From Onchidella celtica (lineage: Eukaryota; Mollusca; Gastropoda; Systellommatophora; Onchidiidae): a stretch of DNA of 64,000 nucleotides. The stretch spans positions 24,556,769 through 24,620,768 of the forward strand of contig OZ007579.1 of NCBI GenBank assembly GCA_963931925.1, in the 5' to 3' direction. Both the position numbers and the translations under genes were made by a program. Under the pieces are notes generated by a model. The model saw only the letters and a list, made by a program, of their open reading frames with translations. It had not been told where the DNA came from and did not search any database. Shown piece by piece: positions 13,644-23,420 of the stretch. The first letter of the stretch is position 1; each line of letters starts with the position of its first letter.

Positions 13644-16600
13644 GGAACTTACACATACCCATAACCCACACCCATACAGCCAACACACCCCATTCACAGA
13701 CACACATAAATTCTTCTCACACCCCCAAACCTCTGCATGTCTATGGACATTGGAACCCTTGAATATGTATTTAAATATACACACCTGTGCCACGGTAAGG
13801 GGGATTCCTGTGTTTGTGTAAAAGCCGAAAAATGTCTCCGCCCTGTTGCCACCTGGCCATTCTACGTCAATTTCAATATTATGAGGATGAGCCTCTGAAG
13901 AGAGAGAGAGAGAGCGCGAGAGAACATGAAAAATAAAATTTAAAAAGCCCATTATCACAACAGCCTCCAGTGTCAGCTACTGTATCAAGAAGACGCCTCC
14001 GATAGTTGAGGCATGTCTAAAGGCTCCCTGGGGACATGATCTTCCAAGCAACTCATTGTTTGGACGCCATGTGAAAGAAAATGTGTGAGTTTGGGTTTAG
14101 GTCTACGGGCGCGTCGGCACGATAACAGCCACATTGTTCCTTCAGCGGATTTTCGTTAGGCCTAGCTCTCTTTTGGGCTAGCTTTCAGCCTTCAGATGCC
14201 TATAGGCAAGGTCAAATAAAAGTGAAGTTAAAACTCCAACAGGAAAAGGCCTGAACTGTAAAATATATTTATGAAAAAGAAAAAGAAGAGGCCGGCCCAA
14301 AATGTCCTGGGGACTAACGGTGGAGACAGATCTCTGACAGGTCAGCCAGAGGGACAACAGTGGAGACAGATCTCTGACAGGTCAGCCAGAGGGACAACAG
14401 TGGAGACAGACCTCTGACAGGTCAGCCAGAGGGACAACGGTGGAGACAGACCTCTGACAGGTCAACCAGAAGGACAACGGTGGAGACAGATCTCTGACAG
14501 GTCAGCCAGAGGGACAACAGTGGAGACAGACCTCTGACAGGTCAGCCAGAGGGACAACGGTGGAGACAGACCTCTGACAGGTCAACCAGAAGGACAACGG
14601 TGGAGACAGATCTCTGACAGGTCAGCCAGAGGGACAACGGTGGAGACAGACCTCTGACAGGTCAGCCAGAGGGACAACGGTGGAGACAGACCTCTGACAG
14701 GTCAGCCAGAGGGACAACGGTGGAGACAGACCTCTGACAGGTCAACCAGAGGGACAACGGTGGAGACAGATCTCTGACAGGTCAGCCAGAGGGACAACGG
14801 TGGAGACAGACCTCTGACAGGTCAGCCAGAGGGACAACGGTGGAGACAGATCTATGACTGGTCAACCAGAGGGACAACGGTGGAGACAGACCTCTGACAG
14901 GTCAACCAGAGGGACAGCGGTGGAGACAGACCTCTGACAGGTCAACCAGAGGGACAACGGTGGAGACAGATCTCTGACAGGTCAGCCAGAGGGACAACGG
15001 TGGAGACAGATCTATGACTGGTCAACCAGAGGGACAACGATGGCGACAGACCTCTGACTGGTCAACCAGAGGGACAACGGTGGAGACAGACCTCTGACAG
15101 GTCAACCAGAGGGACAGCGGTGGAGACAGACCTCTGACTGGTCAACCAGAGGGACAACGATGGCGACAGACATCTGACTGATCAACCAGAGGGACAACGG
15201 TGGAGTCAGACCTCTGACAGGTCAACCAGAGGGACAACAGTGGAGACAGATCTCTGACTGGTCAACCAGAGGGACAACGGTGGAGATAGATCTCTGACTG
15301 ATCAGCCAGAGGGACAACGGTGGCGACAGACCTCTGACTGGTTAACCAGAGGGACAACGGTGGAGACGGATCTCTGACAGGTCAACCAGAGGGACAACGG
15401 TGGAGACAGATGACAGGTCGGCCAGAGGGACAACGGTGGAGACAGACCTCTGACAGGTCAGCCAGAGGGACAACGGTGGAGACAGACCTCTGACTGGTCA
15501 ACCAGAGGGACAACGATGGCGACAGATCTATGACTGGTCAACCAGAGGGACAACGATGGCGACAGACCTCTGACAGGTCAACCAGAGGGACAACAGTTGA
15601 GATAGATCTCTGACTGATCAACTGTAGGGACAACGGTGGCGACAGACCTCTGACTGGTCAACCGGAGGACAACGCTGGAGACAGATCTATGACTGGTCAA
15701 CCAGGGGGACAACGGTGGAGACAGACCTCTGACTGGTCAACCAGAGGGACAACGGTGGAGATAGATCCCTGACTGGTCAACCAGGGGGACAACGGTGGAG
15801 ACAGACCTCTGACTGGTTAACCAGAGGTGAACCAACTCCTGAAATCTGGCTGAAAACCCGAACTCGTACGTCTCACGTCGCTAGAGCGACCAGTCCAGTC
15901 TAATCAAGCCATTGTCACAAAAAGACAAGGTCAATTTGGCTATATCGTTGTGTTCCACTGTGTCCAATAAAAATGCCATTTTTTCACATAGGCCGGCTCT
16001 ACTCAGGCCTCTACCTAGAGGCCCGAAAAGACAAAACACCCCACCGTTACTCTATTCAGGCCTCTACCATAAGGCCAGAATAAACACCCTCGGGGCCCGG
16101 CTCTATTCAGGCCTCTACCTAGAGGCCCGAATAGACAAAACACCCTACCGTTACTCTGTTCAGGCCCCTACCTAGAGGCCCGAATAGACAAAACACCCTA
16201 CCGTTACTCTGTTCAGGCCTCTACCTAGAGGCCAGAGTAGACACTCCCTTTCAGATAGCTCCGCTAAGTTGAAAGATTATCCACCTTTTCTTTTTCTTCT
16301 TGCATGGTCTTATTAATAAAGAAGACTCTTAAGGAGTTTTGCACACTTAAACAAAACTTCTATTAGAAGAACATAAAACTAAGAAATCGTAAAGTCATAC
16401 AACTCCAGTGTCCTACAAAAATTATGTGTTCTTACTTAACTCTCAAAAGTTGAAAGGAATTATCACACTTTTTTTTTGTGTGTTTACACTGCCATAACAA
16501 GTTATTCGCACTTAAACTTAGAACCTTAAGAAATAACTCCACTGAGTCCCATAAAAATGGTGAATACATATTTTTTTTATTTTTTTTTTACACAACTCCC

Positions 16601-17695
16601 TGAAGTTCAAAGATAAATACAGTTGGGTTTTTTTTTCCTCGTAACATGTTACTCAGACGCAAATACAGAACACTAAAAAATCACAAAGTGACAGCACTTA
16701 CCGTAATCATCAGAGTCCATCTGAAAAGTCATAAGAATAAAAGTCACAAGACAATATTAAAGGGTTAAGTCCTATGGCAAGTATTAACCTTAGCTAAGGA
16801 TGAGAACAATTATTGTGACCTGACTTTCCTTCGGTGTGTATAGTTGAAAACAAAAATACGCCATTTTCCACTTTTTCAAACTGTCCTGAAATCGTAAAGC
16901 CGCAAGCAATCAGTGAGTGCCGAATTCCGTATAGTATCGCCAATTAATAAAAAAAAACAACAATAAAACAAAAAGTGGAATTCTGTTAATAATTGTTTCC
17001 TCCTGAAATTCTTGATATACCGTTTTGTCAGTGCTTTTGTCGTATATGGTCGGAATGAACAATAAAATGAGTCTAAGAAAATACTAGGCTGAAACCGAAA
17101 CAAACAACAACCGATAACAATGTACACAAGGGGAATTCCCGATATGACAATCCGGTCCTGTTAAATTATGTCATCATATACCTGTGTTACTTGCATATTT
17201 GTTACTTTATTGATTATCTCTTAACTCTCCTTTGTCCTTTGTAACACTAACATCTTTCGAATAACACTTCAGTCGACATACCACTGAAAACAGATTTCCA
17301 AGTATGCCCAGAGAATAATAAATCATGGCTAGTTTGGTTTCCATTTGTGAGACATTTTTGTTGTACGCTCGCTGTCGCCATGGCGAAGCCACCGCCACCA
17401 TCTCTATCCGGCCAGCATCCTTACGTCAACCCGATGTGGATTTGTATAAGATTTCCTTAAACTGGTAGGATTACCTTAGGTGCGGATTTCCTACATGTAA
17501 CTAAATCACAGGTTTTTACTAGTTCAGCGGTTAAACAGTTAAATGGCGTCACTTTTTGTGGCCTACCTCGTGCACAGTTGAATCTGCCATGCCTGGACTC
17601 GTTTAGAACAATAGAAGTGACAGTGTCTTTGGTCACAGCAAGCGACTGCCAAATCCACAGCAGTTTTCTCAAACCCAGGATGTTGATCTGCTGTC
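556..17695 (-). CDS. Cadherin-repeat protein, internal exons (gene runs off left edge)
   Basis: Exons in transcript order are J 17567-17695, I 13785-13894, optional H 7456-7470, G 6879-6959, F 5424-5520, E 4443-4533, D 3767-3843, C 2651-2788, B 1826-1951 and A 556-738. Every junction is GT/AG and phases chain J(1)-I(0)-G(0)-F(1)-E(2)-D(1)-C(1)-B(1)-A(1). Exons C-B-A read as a cadherin repeat: [44 protein letters not shown], then the linker NVNKAPDF that opens the next repeat ([10 protein letters not shown]). Exons G-D give another: [36 protein letters not shown], linker SNQPPSI. The canonical DxNDNxP and DxD calcium motifs are degenerate. Exons A-G are strong; I and J are supported by splice phase more than by similarity. 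Cadherins are surface adhesion proteins; no signal peptide, transmembrane segment or cytoplasmic tail is visible here, so the subfamily cannot be named. Confidence 0.78.
881..1346. mobile_element. Non-autonomous hAT element, C-rich family, copy 1
   Basis: Left end CAGCGATTCTCAAC pairs with right end GAGAACCAGTG. Flanks GGATATAT (873-880) and GCATACAT (1347-1354) agree at 6 of 8 positions, the hAT duplication length. The interior shares long stretches with the copy at 55092 (for example the region around 1018-1200) and contains runs of C within a CGCCCCC-type motif. It lies in the intron between cadherin exons B and A. Confidence 0.7.
1494..1733. mobile_element. MITE, AATGACAAGGTTCT family, copy 1
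   Basis: Inverted ends (CTGGAATGTCAAGGTTCTGT and AGAACTTTGTCATTTTAAGG) enclose ~240 bp that aligns along its length with the copy at 49953 (CTACACACTACTTC, ATCAATTTCT). Located between cadherin exons B and A. Confidence 0.65.
2981..3124 (-). mobile_element. SINE-like (CAAACT)n-tailed repeat
   Basis: Reads GAGTTTGAGTTTGGAGAAAA, then ATAACGGTCACATGGTGCTA and CAGAAGCGCTAACCAACTAC. Strand assumes that the hexamer tract is the 3' tail. It lies in an intron of the cadherin-like gene. Confidence 0.65.
3492..3560 (+). mobile_element. tRNA-derived SINE head
   Basis: An A-box-like TGGCTAGGGTA (3496-3506) and a perfect B box GGTTCGAATCC (3532-3542) are at tRNA spacing, but no cloverleaf acceptor stem pairs and a poly-C run follows. 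A SINE promoter fragment is more likely than a tRNA gene. Confidence 0.5.
4155..4420. repeat. Degenerate GGAT/GGGT tetranucleotide tract
   Basis: Imperfect GGAT, GGGT and AGAT units fill the intron immediately 3' of cadherin exon E. Several minus-strand frames rich in IHPS are by-products. Confidence 0.92.
4990..5149. mobile_element. Short TIR element carrying TGACGTCA palindromes, copy 1
   Basis: Ends CGCACTAGC and GGCTAGTGCG are inverted repeats around 160 bp. The inside has two GTGACGTCAC palindromes and an inverted internal block (TTTCAATGAGA and AATCTCATTGAA). Confidence 0.55.
5150..5292 (-). mobile_element. SINE-like (CAAACT)n-tailed repeat
   Basis: Reads TTTGAGTTTGAGTTTAGAGA, AGCACGTCGACAGGATAGCG, through ACCAACCACCCGC. 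It is joined directly to the right end of the TGACGTCA-bearing element at 4990-5149. Confidence 0.65.
5672..5880. mobile_element. Possible short MITE
   Basis: ATATCCCTATATTACTGTCA on the left faces TGACAGTAGTAGGGATAT on the right, an imperfect inverted pair around ~209 bp of non-coding sequence in the intron between cadherin exons G and F. Confidence 0.4.
6688..6766. repeat. Perfect 17-bp inverted repeat, 45-bp spacer
   Basis: AAGTTGTGGTTACTCTC (6688-6704) faces GAGAGTAACCACAACTT (6750-6766). It may be a very short fold-back element in the cadherin gene. Confidence 0.85.
7192..7275 (-). mobile_element. tRNA-derived SINE head
   Basis: On the minus strand GTGGTCCAGTGACTAG (A-box region) is followed by GGTTCGAATCC (complement of 7210-7220). 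No acceptor stem was seen. Confidence 0.5.
7456..7470 (-). CDS. Possible 15-bp microexon of the cadherin-like gene
   Basis: On the minus strand, GCAG precedes AATGAGAAAACTGCG, which is followed by a perfect GTAAGT donor. The five codons (NEKTA) are phase 0 on both sides and fit between exon I (ending TVAQ) and exon G (starting ALTF), where a cadherin inter-repeat linker is expected. Skipping it also keeps the frame. A 63-bp version using a more upstream CAG acceptor is also open, so the exact exon is unsettled. Confidence 0.35.
7564..7714 (+). mobile_element. SINE-like (CAAACT)n-tailed repeat, opposite orientation
   Basis: Reads GTGGCCGCGTCC, CCTAGCACAATGTGGCCATT and ends CTCCAAACTCAAACTCAG, the reverse complement of the 2981 copy. 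Confidence 0.65.
8249..8477. repeat. 23-bp tandem array, 10 units
   Basis: The unit ACTAGACCTATTGCTGTTGC plus AGT repeats ten times with essentially no divergence, implying recent expansion. Confidence 0.97.
8480..9502. other. No feature recognised
   Basis: Intronic sequence of the cadherin-like gene. The 87-codon plus frame at 8975-9238 shows no recognisable motif. Confidence 0.6.
9503..9747. mobile_element. ~250-bp MITE, CTTAGTTCTTGTTTG family
   Basis: Left end ACCTTACTTCTTGTTTGG mirrors right end ACAAACAAGAACTAAGGTTG. The conserved core TAAAGCCGCAAACGTTTAAC is shared with the copies at 13453, 29791, 39707, 41030 and 56058. Confidence 0.75.
10918..11883 (+). mobile_element. hAT-family transposon remnant, internally deleted
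   Basis: The element starts CTGGGGTCTCAAGCTCGCGG and ends in a near-complementary GAGTTTGAGACCCCTG, the terminal inverted repeat style of hAT (Charlie-like) elements. Imperfect 8-bp flanks, CTCTAGAT (10909-10916) and CTCTAAAG (11884-11891), match at 6 of 8 positions and may be a decayed target duplication. Only the C-terminal third of a transposase remains inside; the N-terminal part is absent between the left end and position 11026. Confidence 0.75.
11026..11780 (+). pseudogene. Broken hAT transposase C-terminal region (GTF2IRD2/ZBED-like)
   Basis: The first frame (11026-11520) reads [37 protein letters not shown] and [12 protein letters not shown]. The second (from about 11469) continues with [20 protein letters not shown] and [13 protein letters not shown]. 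These are hallmarks of the hAT transposase C-terminus and dimerisation region found in GTF2IRD2-like and ZBED-like proteins. The two parts sit in different frames, so a single-base-class indel lies near 11455-11475. No BED zinc finger or complete catalytic domain is present. It is a dead copy. Confidence 0.82.
11892..13452. other. No feature recognised
   Basis: AT-rich intronic sequence between the hAT remnant and the MITE fragment; homopolymer T runs only. Confidence 0.6.
13453..13531. mobile_element. ~250-bp MITE family, truncated copy
   Basis: Only the right third remains: ACTGCAAACGCTTTAATATC through GGAACAAACAAGAACTAAAG. It belongs to the family described at 9503. Confidence 0.55.
13604..13639. 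repeat. (CA)n microsatellite
   Basis: About 17 CA units just 3' of cadherin exon I; a (GA) run lies at 13898-13912 next to its acceptor. Confidence 0.95.
14086..14260 (-). mobile_element. Variant of the (CAAACT)n SINE-like family
   Basis: Begins GAGTTTGGGTTTAGG and contains GTCGGCACGATAACAGCCAC, then a body (TTTTGGGCTAGCTTTCAGCC) shared with the copy at 28190 but not with the shorter copies. Two subfamilies therefore share one end. Confidence 0.55.
14310..15828. repeat. 40-bp minisatellite, about 38 units
   Basis: The unit is built from GGACAACGGTGGAGACAGA and CCTCTGACAGGTCAACCAGA. Variants (GTCAGCC/GTCAACC, GATCT/GACCT, CAG/CTG) are ordered, and the 120-bp trimer at 14401-14520 recurs at 14521-14640 with one or two changes. 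A short internal deletion lies near 15410. No long open frame results. Confidence 0.97.
15994..16246. repeat. ~54-bp tandem array of hairpin units, about 4.5 units
   Basis: Each unit centres on GGCCTCTACCTAGAGGCC, an 8-bp perfect stem around CC, extended by CTATTC and GAATAG outside it; ACAAAACACCCTACCGTTAC links units. It lies ~165 bp from the end of the 40-bp array. The 87-codon plus-strand frame through it is incidental. Confidence 0.88.
16247..17566. other. No feature recognised
   Basis: AT-rich sequence between candidate exons J and I, with several short A/T homopolymers. Confidence 0.55.
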
Positions 17696-17926
17696 CTGCC
17701 GCAGGAAGAAATACGGTAACATATCACACACAAAAGGGACTTGTAGGCCTAGTTGTAAGATTACAAATGTAGATAGCTATTTTAGAGTGATGATGTTAGC
17801 AGAATCCAGTTAAACGATAAAACCGCGAGATACCGAGAACTGCGCCAGAAGACGTCGCGGTTTTCCCGCAATGTTTTGGCACGCACCTAGGCTATCGAGC
17901 TCTAGATCTAAGCCACGAGCTACAAT

Positions 17927-18112
17927 CAGGGATGCCAAATGAGTTTTGAAAAAAACCCTGAAAAATGAACGTGTCATCGTGTTTGCACCAAAACAAACAT
18001 TTTTTTTTTTTAAGTTCTTAAATAATCACGGATTTTGAAGAATAAACGAAAAAATCGTGACTGACGGAAAAACCCGAAAAAACCGGGAAAACCCTGACTT
18101 TTGGCATCCCTG
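17927..18112. mobile_element. hAT-like MITE, CAGGGATGCC family, copy 1
   Basis: Perfect termini CAGGGATGCCAAA and TTTGGCATCCCTG enclose 186 bp. The first ~80 bp is almost identical to the copy at 42676 (AACGTGTCATCGTGTTTGCA). It lies just upstream of candidate cadherin exon J. Confidence 0.8.
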
Positions 18113-18689
18113 TACAGTGTGAGAAAATGCACTTACATTTATGACAAGGAAACAGAACTGATGATATTCGATGGTAGTTGTAACTAGATCTATCATCTAC
18201 ATTTAGAGAGCTTAGTGAAAGCTGGGGTAAAGTGAACCAGCGTAATTATGATGTTGGGAGGAAATGTCAGCTGAGCCGAAGCCTCTGGACACAGCATATG
18301 ATCGTTACTTTTTTAACTTGCATTTGTCATTTAGTTTAAGTTTAGGCTGCATTTTGTACACTATTTTTGTTTTTATTATTTTATTTTGAATTTTCATATC
18401 AACCAGCAGTCTGATTATTTCATTTCTTTTATTTGTCCTTCCCAGTCTGTTTTACCTGCTTCGTACAATATACGTGTGTGTGAATACAATTACAAATAAA
18501 TTCCATGTAAAGAGTACTATCACTGATGTGTTTTATTAATTGTGCAGACTGCCAATGAAAAAGGCCAGCGCCCACATGCTCACCATTTGAGAATGGCTCT
18601 TCTTATGTTAGATTCACAGCCTACAGATTTTAAAATTCCGCATAGTGTCCGAAATTCTAAATTTGTTAAAGATTAACTTATTTAGCAGC

Positions 18690-19640
18690 TGTCACGATTA
18701 AGGTTGATGGCCTTGTACGCCACGAGTGTAGAGGGGGTAAACTTAGTAGGGGAGAAGGGGAGTTTAAAGTTGTTGACGAGGTTACTATCACGAGGAAATC
18801 GGTGGCCTTGTGCGCCACGAGTCTAGAGGGGGTGAGCTTAGCAGGGGAAAACACGGTTTTTAACATTGTTGACGAGCGTGAAAAGATACACACGTCTCGC
18901 TTTAAACTAGTCCCGTGTGCTGGGCCCTCGGGAGTATAAATGCAGGAGAAGCTCGACACACGTGGTTCCCAAATTATTCATTCCCAGAGGAAGTCGCAGA
19001 GAGTAGCGGTCCGGGCGACAAGCGGAAGGTCGTGCCATGGGGACCAGAGGTGTTAGGTGTGTGAGGGATCTATGATGTTCCCATTTATTTCCCAACAAGC
19101 AGAATTTATCGGTCCGGGCGACAAGTGGAAGGTCGTGCCATGGGGACCAGAAGTGTTAGGTGTGAGGAACCAGTGATGATCGATGGCGGGCGTGAACCGT
19201 CTGTTTTCTAATCGTTTGCAGTTTAAGGAGTCCTGAGGAGGAGATGGGAACCCTTCAGGAGGAACCAGTGATGATCGATGACGGGTGTGAACCGTCTGTT
19301 TTCTATTCGTTTGCAGCTTAAGGAGTCCTGAGGAGGAGATGGGAACCCTTCAGGAGGAACCAGTGATGATCGATGACGGGTGAGAACTGTATGTTTTCTT
19401 ATTCGTTTGAAGCCAGGGGCGTCTGTTCCCCTTTATCGTTGAAGTTGGAGATCTAGGAAGGATCGTTTGAACTCTGGAGACGTGAAACTGCATCAGCGAG
19501 GAGATCAGCTGTCGACAGAGACTCATTATTAATTATACCACTTTACCAGTCTACTCCTCTGTATTTTGTATTTTATCGAATCTACCTCACTACTAATTTA
19601 CATGTTGTCAAAGGCTGGTGTTCATGATTTGTTTTTCCAG
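18690..19640. repeat. Block of short tandem duplications with a TATA box; possible solo LTR
   Basis: A ~91-bp unit is doubled (18700 and 18790; GTGGCCTTGTGCGCCACGAG), a ~100-bp unit is doubled (19000 and 19112; CGGTCCGGGCGACAAG), and a ~96-bp unit recurs 2.6 times (19160-19395; GAACCAGTGATGATCGATG). TATAAAT sits at about 18934. The start TGTCACGATT would fit an LTR, but no matching 3' terminus, primer site or coding region was found. Confidence 0.35.
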
Positions 19641-19834
19641 AAGCTTTGACACGTCTTTCTCCTTCAGGTACGTTTGCATTTTTGTTGTTTTTATTTTTTA
19701 AGATTTTATATCTCTTTTCAGCACAGCAAGGCTATCTAAGAAGTGAAGGCCTGGGTCCCTTTAAAGGACCCGCCCACTCAGTATAGGTATCCTAAAAACA
19801 TTGCGAGCATTTCGTTAGGTGTACTCTACTTCGC

Positions 19835-19905
19835 GGAAGATTCAAACATGGGACCTACCGCACAGAGGGTAAGTGCTCTAACCATTGCGCCACGACGCTG
19901 ACTCT
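19835..19905 (-). mobile_element. tRNA-derived SINE head
   Basis: The minus strand reads GTGGCGCAATGGTTAGAG (A box) and a decayed B box TGTTTGAATCT at tRNA spacing. Confidence 0.5.
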
Positions 19906-20924
19906 CCTCAGAATCAATGATGATGTTGTCCATAAGATGGGTTGTTGTGACTTATTTATTACTGTGCACCTAGCTGACGGCGATAATATAGGTGAATAGT
20001 ACCTGTAATTGTGTGCACGTGTGTATTGGGGAAACTGTGTGTGTGTGGGGGGGGGGGTGGAATTTTTCACACCACTGATGTTCGAGAAAAAAACCAAATG
20101 GTGTGATAAAAGTCAAAATTGGGCGAAAAGAAAAAGTTGTATGTTGTATGTGTAATAAAAGTGAATGATTGTAGCAACTCCGATGGTTCAGAAAAGAAAG
20201 ATAGAAACAAAGAGGAAAAAAAAAAGAAGCAAACAAACAAAAAGGAAAGGGGGGGGGGGAGACAGAGAGGAGGGGAGGAGGAGGGGAGATGAAGTTGTTC
20301 TATTGGGTTACGAGACCACCAACGCCAGCATATAATAAGGGAAAAACAGATTTACTGTAAACAAAACAACAAAAAGAAAAACAGTCACAAAATTAAAAGT
20401 ATCTCAAATCAGGGAAGTCTGAAAATCCGTGCCAGAGAGTTATAAAGTGAGAGGGGGCAGGAGAAATATGCTGGTCGGGGAAAGTGAAGAGGAGAGAGGG
20501 TACAATCCAGCGTGCAGCCTGATTAAACTTTATGAAGTTGACAAACAATGAGGCCCCGTTTGGAGTTTACGCTACTGTTGAGCCCATGGCACGGCTTGCC
20601 AATCTTACGTTCAATTTCCTATTGACCTGGCGAGCTGGTTTATTAGTTCCGTCTCGATGCTTTTCAGGTTATTATGTTTACTCTCTTCAAATTTGGAAAC
20701 TTAATCAACTCCAATCCTTTATTGTGCAAGGGCTGGGTATTCATTTTCACTGTTGAAATTTTCTCTTTCTATCTGTTGGCAATAATGCTATTGTAGGTTC
20801 TTAATAAAAACGGAATGACTGTTTGCGTGTGTCAAAGAATGTGCGTCTTTTTTTTTCCCTCAAAATGTTGGAACACTCTTCTGTTCAACACAGCTGTGGT
20901 TCAAAATTTGCCTGTCTGTTTGCA

Positions 20925-21037
20925 TTTGAGTTTGGAAGAAGCATAATACGGTCACATTGTGCTAGGAAAAAGCAAGAATATAGCAGAATGATAGAACAGA
21001 AGGAGACCCTACCAGAAGGGCTCACCAACCACCTGGC
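20925..21037 (-). mobile_element. SINE-like (CAAACT)n-tailed repeat
   Basis: Reads TTTGAGTTTGGAAGAAGCAT, ACGGTCACATTGTGCTAGGA and CTACCAGAAGGGCTCACCAA. Confidence 0.6.
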
Positions 21038-21339
21038 TGCATGTCCATCATGGGGCGATACAAACTAGGTTAGCAATACATAAAGCTGTGTACACATGTA
21101 CCGGACGCTGTGGTGAGCTGAGGCTCAAGCAAGTTCTATCAGGAAATGTTAACCGTGTACTCTTTTACAAAAGAGTAACATAATAATAATGTCTGGAAAT
21201 TGAAGTAAAAATAAAAGTTATCGACAGCGTCTAACTTCTTCCAGCTTTGATTTGATTCCTCATTCTGCTATAAAATACAAAATATTCTGGTCTTTCATCT
21301 TAATGTTCAGATAGGGAAAAGATAGGGCAGGCAGATAAA

Positions 21340-21510
21340 TAGGCGGGTAGACAGGCAGGTAGGCAGATAAATTGACAGTCAGACAGGTAGGCAGATAAAT
21401 TGGCAGTCAGACAGGTAGGCAGATAAATTGGCAGTCAGACAGGTAGGCAGATAAATTGGCCGTCCGACAAGTAGGCAGACAGGCAGATAAATTGGCAGTC
21501 AGGCAGATAA
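21340..21510. repeat. 28-bp tandem array, about five units
   Basis: The unit GTAGGCAGATAAATTGGCAG plus TCAGACAG repeats with growing divergence to the right, merging into GGCA-rich sequence up to ~21605. Confidence 0.85.
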
Positions 21511-21712
21511 ATAGGCAGGCAGATAGATAACTAAACAGAAAGACAAATAAATAGGCAGGTAAGCACGCGGCCCAGGCAAATATGCGGGCAGGCAGGCAGG
21601 TAAGAGGTAGGAAGTTATTAAAATTTTGTCCCTGGGGAGGTAAGCAGGTAGGTTGAAGCGCAGACGGATGATAGAAAAGTAATACATGAACATGTATTTC
21701 CTGATCCTGTAC

Positions 21713-21818
21713 ATTTTTGCGTTCACATGGCCATATTTTAAATTGAATTTTTGGCTCAGCGGCAATGTCTGGGCACTTGAATGTAAACAGATCACACCTG
21801 ACCTTCACAGTCATACCG
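21713..21818 (-). CDS. Candidate coding exon, unassigned
   Basis: An open minus-strand stretch reads MTVKVRCDLFTFKCPD and FKIWPCERKN, with a CTGTAG acceptor and a weak GTACAG donor. The Cys-rich composition resembles exon F of the cadherin-like gene ([12 protein letters not shown]), and it lies upstream of exon J on the same strand. Its phases do not join exon J directly, so at least one more exon would be needed. It could be chance. Confidence 0.25.
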
Positions 21819-22306
21819 CTACAGGTATCCATCATGATAACTACAACCAAAATAATGATCGAATAAATGTGTGTCTGTGATGACGATCTGACCTCTGCGG
21901 ACCTACATTTTTGGACAATGAAGCTTGAACTGTCAAGGGGCCTCTTCACAACCAGTAGCAATAGTGCAACATCCAAAATGACCTTTCATTTTCACCCAGG
22001 CATTGTTCATCCACCGCCAGATGTAGCGCTCCGTTAATGATTTCCATGCGTTTCTGATTGATGCTTACCTCATGCATGTTATTCCTTCTCCCTGTTATAT
22101 ATCGTCTTTGCCATCTTCTTCCTGGTCGTCCTCTTGTTCTTCTTCCTGTCCTTGGCTGCCATTCAGTGCAGCGTTTTGTCCATCTATTGTCATGTCATTC
22201 AGCTTTTTCCCAGGTGTCCAGTCCAATTCCACGTTCGATGCAGCACGGATTTTACTTAACTGCATGTATGTCCGTTAGATCCAAAATTCCCTCATTAAAA
22301 AAGTTT

Positions 22307-22341
22307 CTTCGGGGCCCCTCCGGGTTTTAGGGGCCCCGAAG
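22307..22341. repeat. GC-rich perfect hairpin
   Basis: CTTCGGGGCCCCT and AGGGGCCCCGAAG are 13-bp perfect complements with a 9-nt loop, followed 16 bases later by the long-TIR element at 22358. Confidence 0.9.
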
Positions 22342-22357
22342 CTTAACCTTAAGGAAG

Positions 22358-22819
22358 TGTATATTTAGGCCGAATACGGCCTGTACAACCAGGTGCTGTG
22401 CTATTTGGGCCGAAGGTATTTTAGGCAAGGGAGTGTCAATTGCCACCGCGGAATACAATTCAAGTGTGCATTGGAATGGTCAGACGGACCTGGGGGCGTG
22501 AGGGTCTAGTCAGTTTGTATCAATGGGCGGTAGTCAGATTGACTAATCAGGCAAAAGGGGACTGGGGTAGTCACTGGCGATCGACGTACCGTCAATGGCC
22601 ACGGCAAAATGCGGTGATAATTGACGCTACCGGAAAATGCGGTGATAATTGAGGCTACCGGAAAATGCGCTGATAATTGACGCTACATTGTAACGACACA
22701 AATTCTGTGTTTTCATAAAAACACGCCAGAACAATGCAAACTGCAAACTCGCACTATCGGCCCAAATAACCCGGAACCAGGGTTTTGTTCTATTTAGGCC
22801 GTATTCGGCCCAAATATAC
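22358..22819. mobile_element. Non-coding DNA element with long terminal inverted repeats
   Basis: The left arm GTATATTTAGGCCGAATACG and the right arm CGTATTCGGCCCAAATATAC are complementary with few mismatches, and further mirrored blocks (CTATTTGGGCCG and CGGCCCAAATA) occur ~40-50 bp inside. A ~28-bp unit (AATGCGGTGATAATTGACGC) is repeated about three times at 22605-22685. Superfamily not recognised. Confidence 0.6.
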
Positions 22820-23029
22820 CTAGCCTAAACTTAATTAGTTTCATAGTAGATGTAGATCCGCCACTGGACCTGACAGTGACACTGTGACAATGATGACAAA
22901 CAAGACACGTTCATAACATCAAACAACACCCACTCTGGTCATATCTTCATGGGATTTAATTTTCCAAGCATTTGTTTTATAGATCAAAAATACATTTTGT
23001 AACCTCTGACACAAGAGAAGCAAAAAGAA

Positions 23030-23420
23030 ATGACGAGATACGTGGGCGTGGCCCCAGCTCCAGTTTGGTGTAATATCTTATGTCATATAATTTCATATTA
23101 CATAATATATTATATTATTATCAAGTCATACAGCATCATAGTATCATATCATAACATATCATGCCACACTATACCAGATTGTAAACACATGTATTATCAT
23201 TCATATTGTACCATATTTTTTTTTTCATAATATCAAAGTATCATAGTATACGTCAATAATTTCAAGACATAATATAATTTCATATATAATAGATATTATG
23301 TGATAATTATGATACCATACATTTTCACATTTTCAGGTTACAGAACATTATGTATCAGAACAGTATCATTATTATTATGTTATTCTACATGGTATCATAT
23401 TTTGAGGGACATCAACGTGA
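23030..23420. repeat. AT-rich CATAT-type degenerate repeat
   Basis: ATATCATA-like words dominate (TCATATCATAACATATCATG and similar). No gene is supported. Confidence 0.6.
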
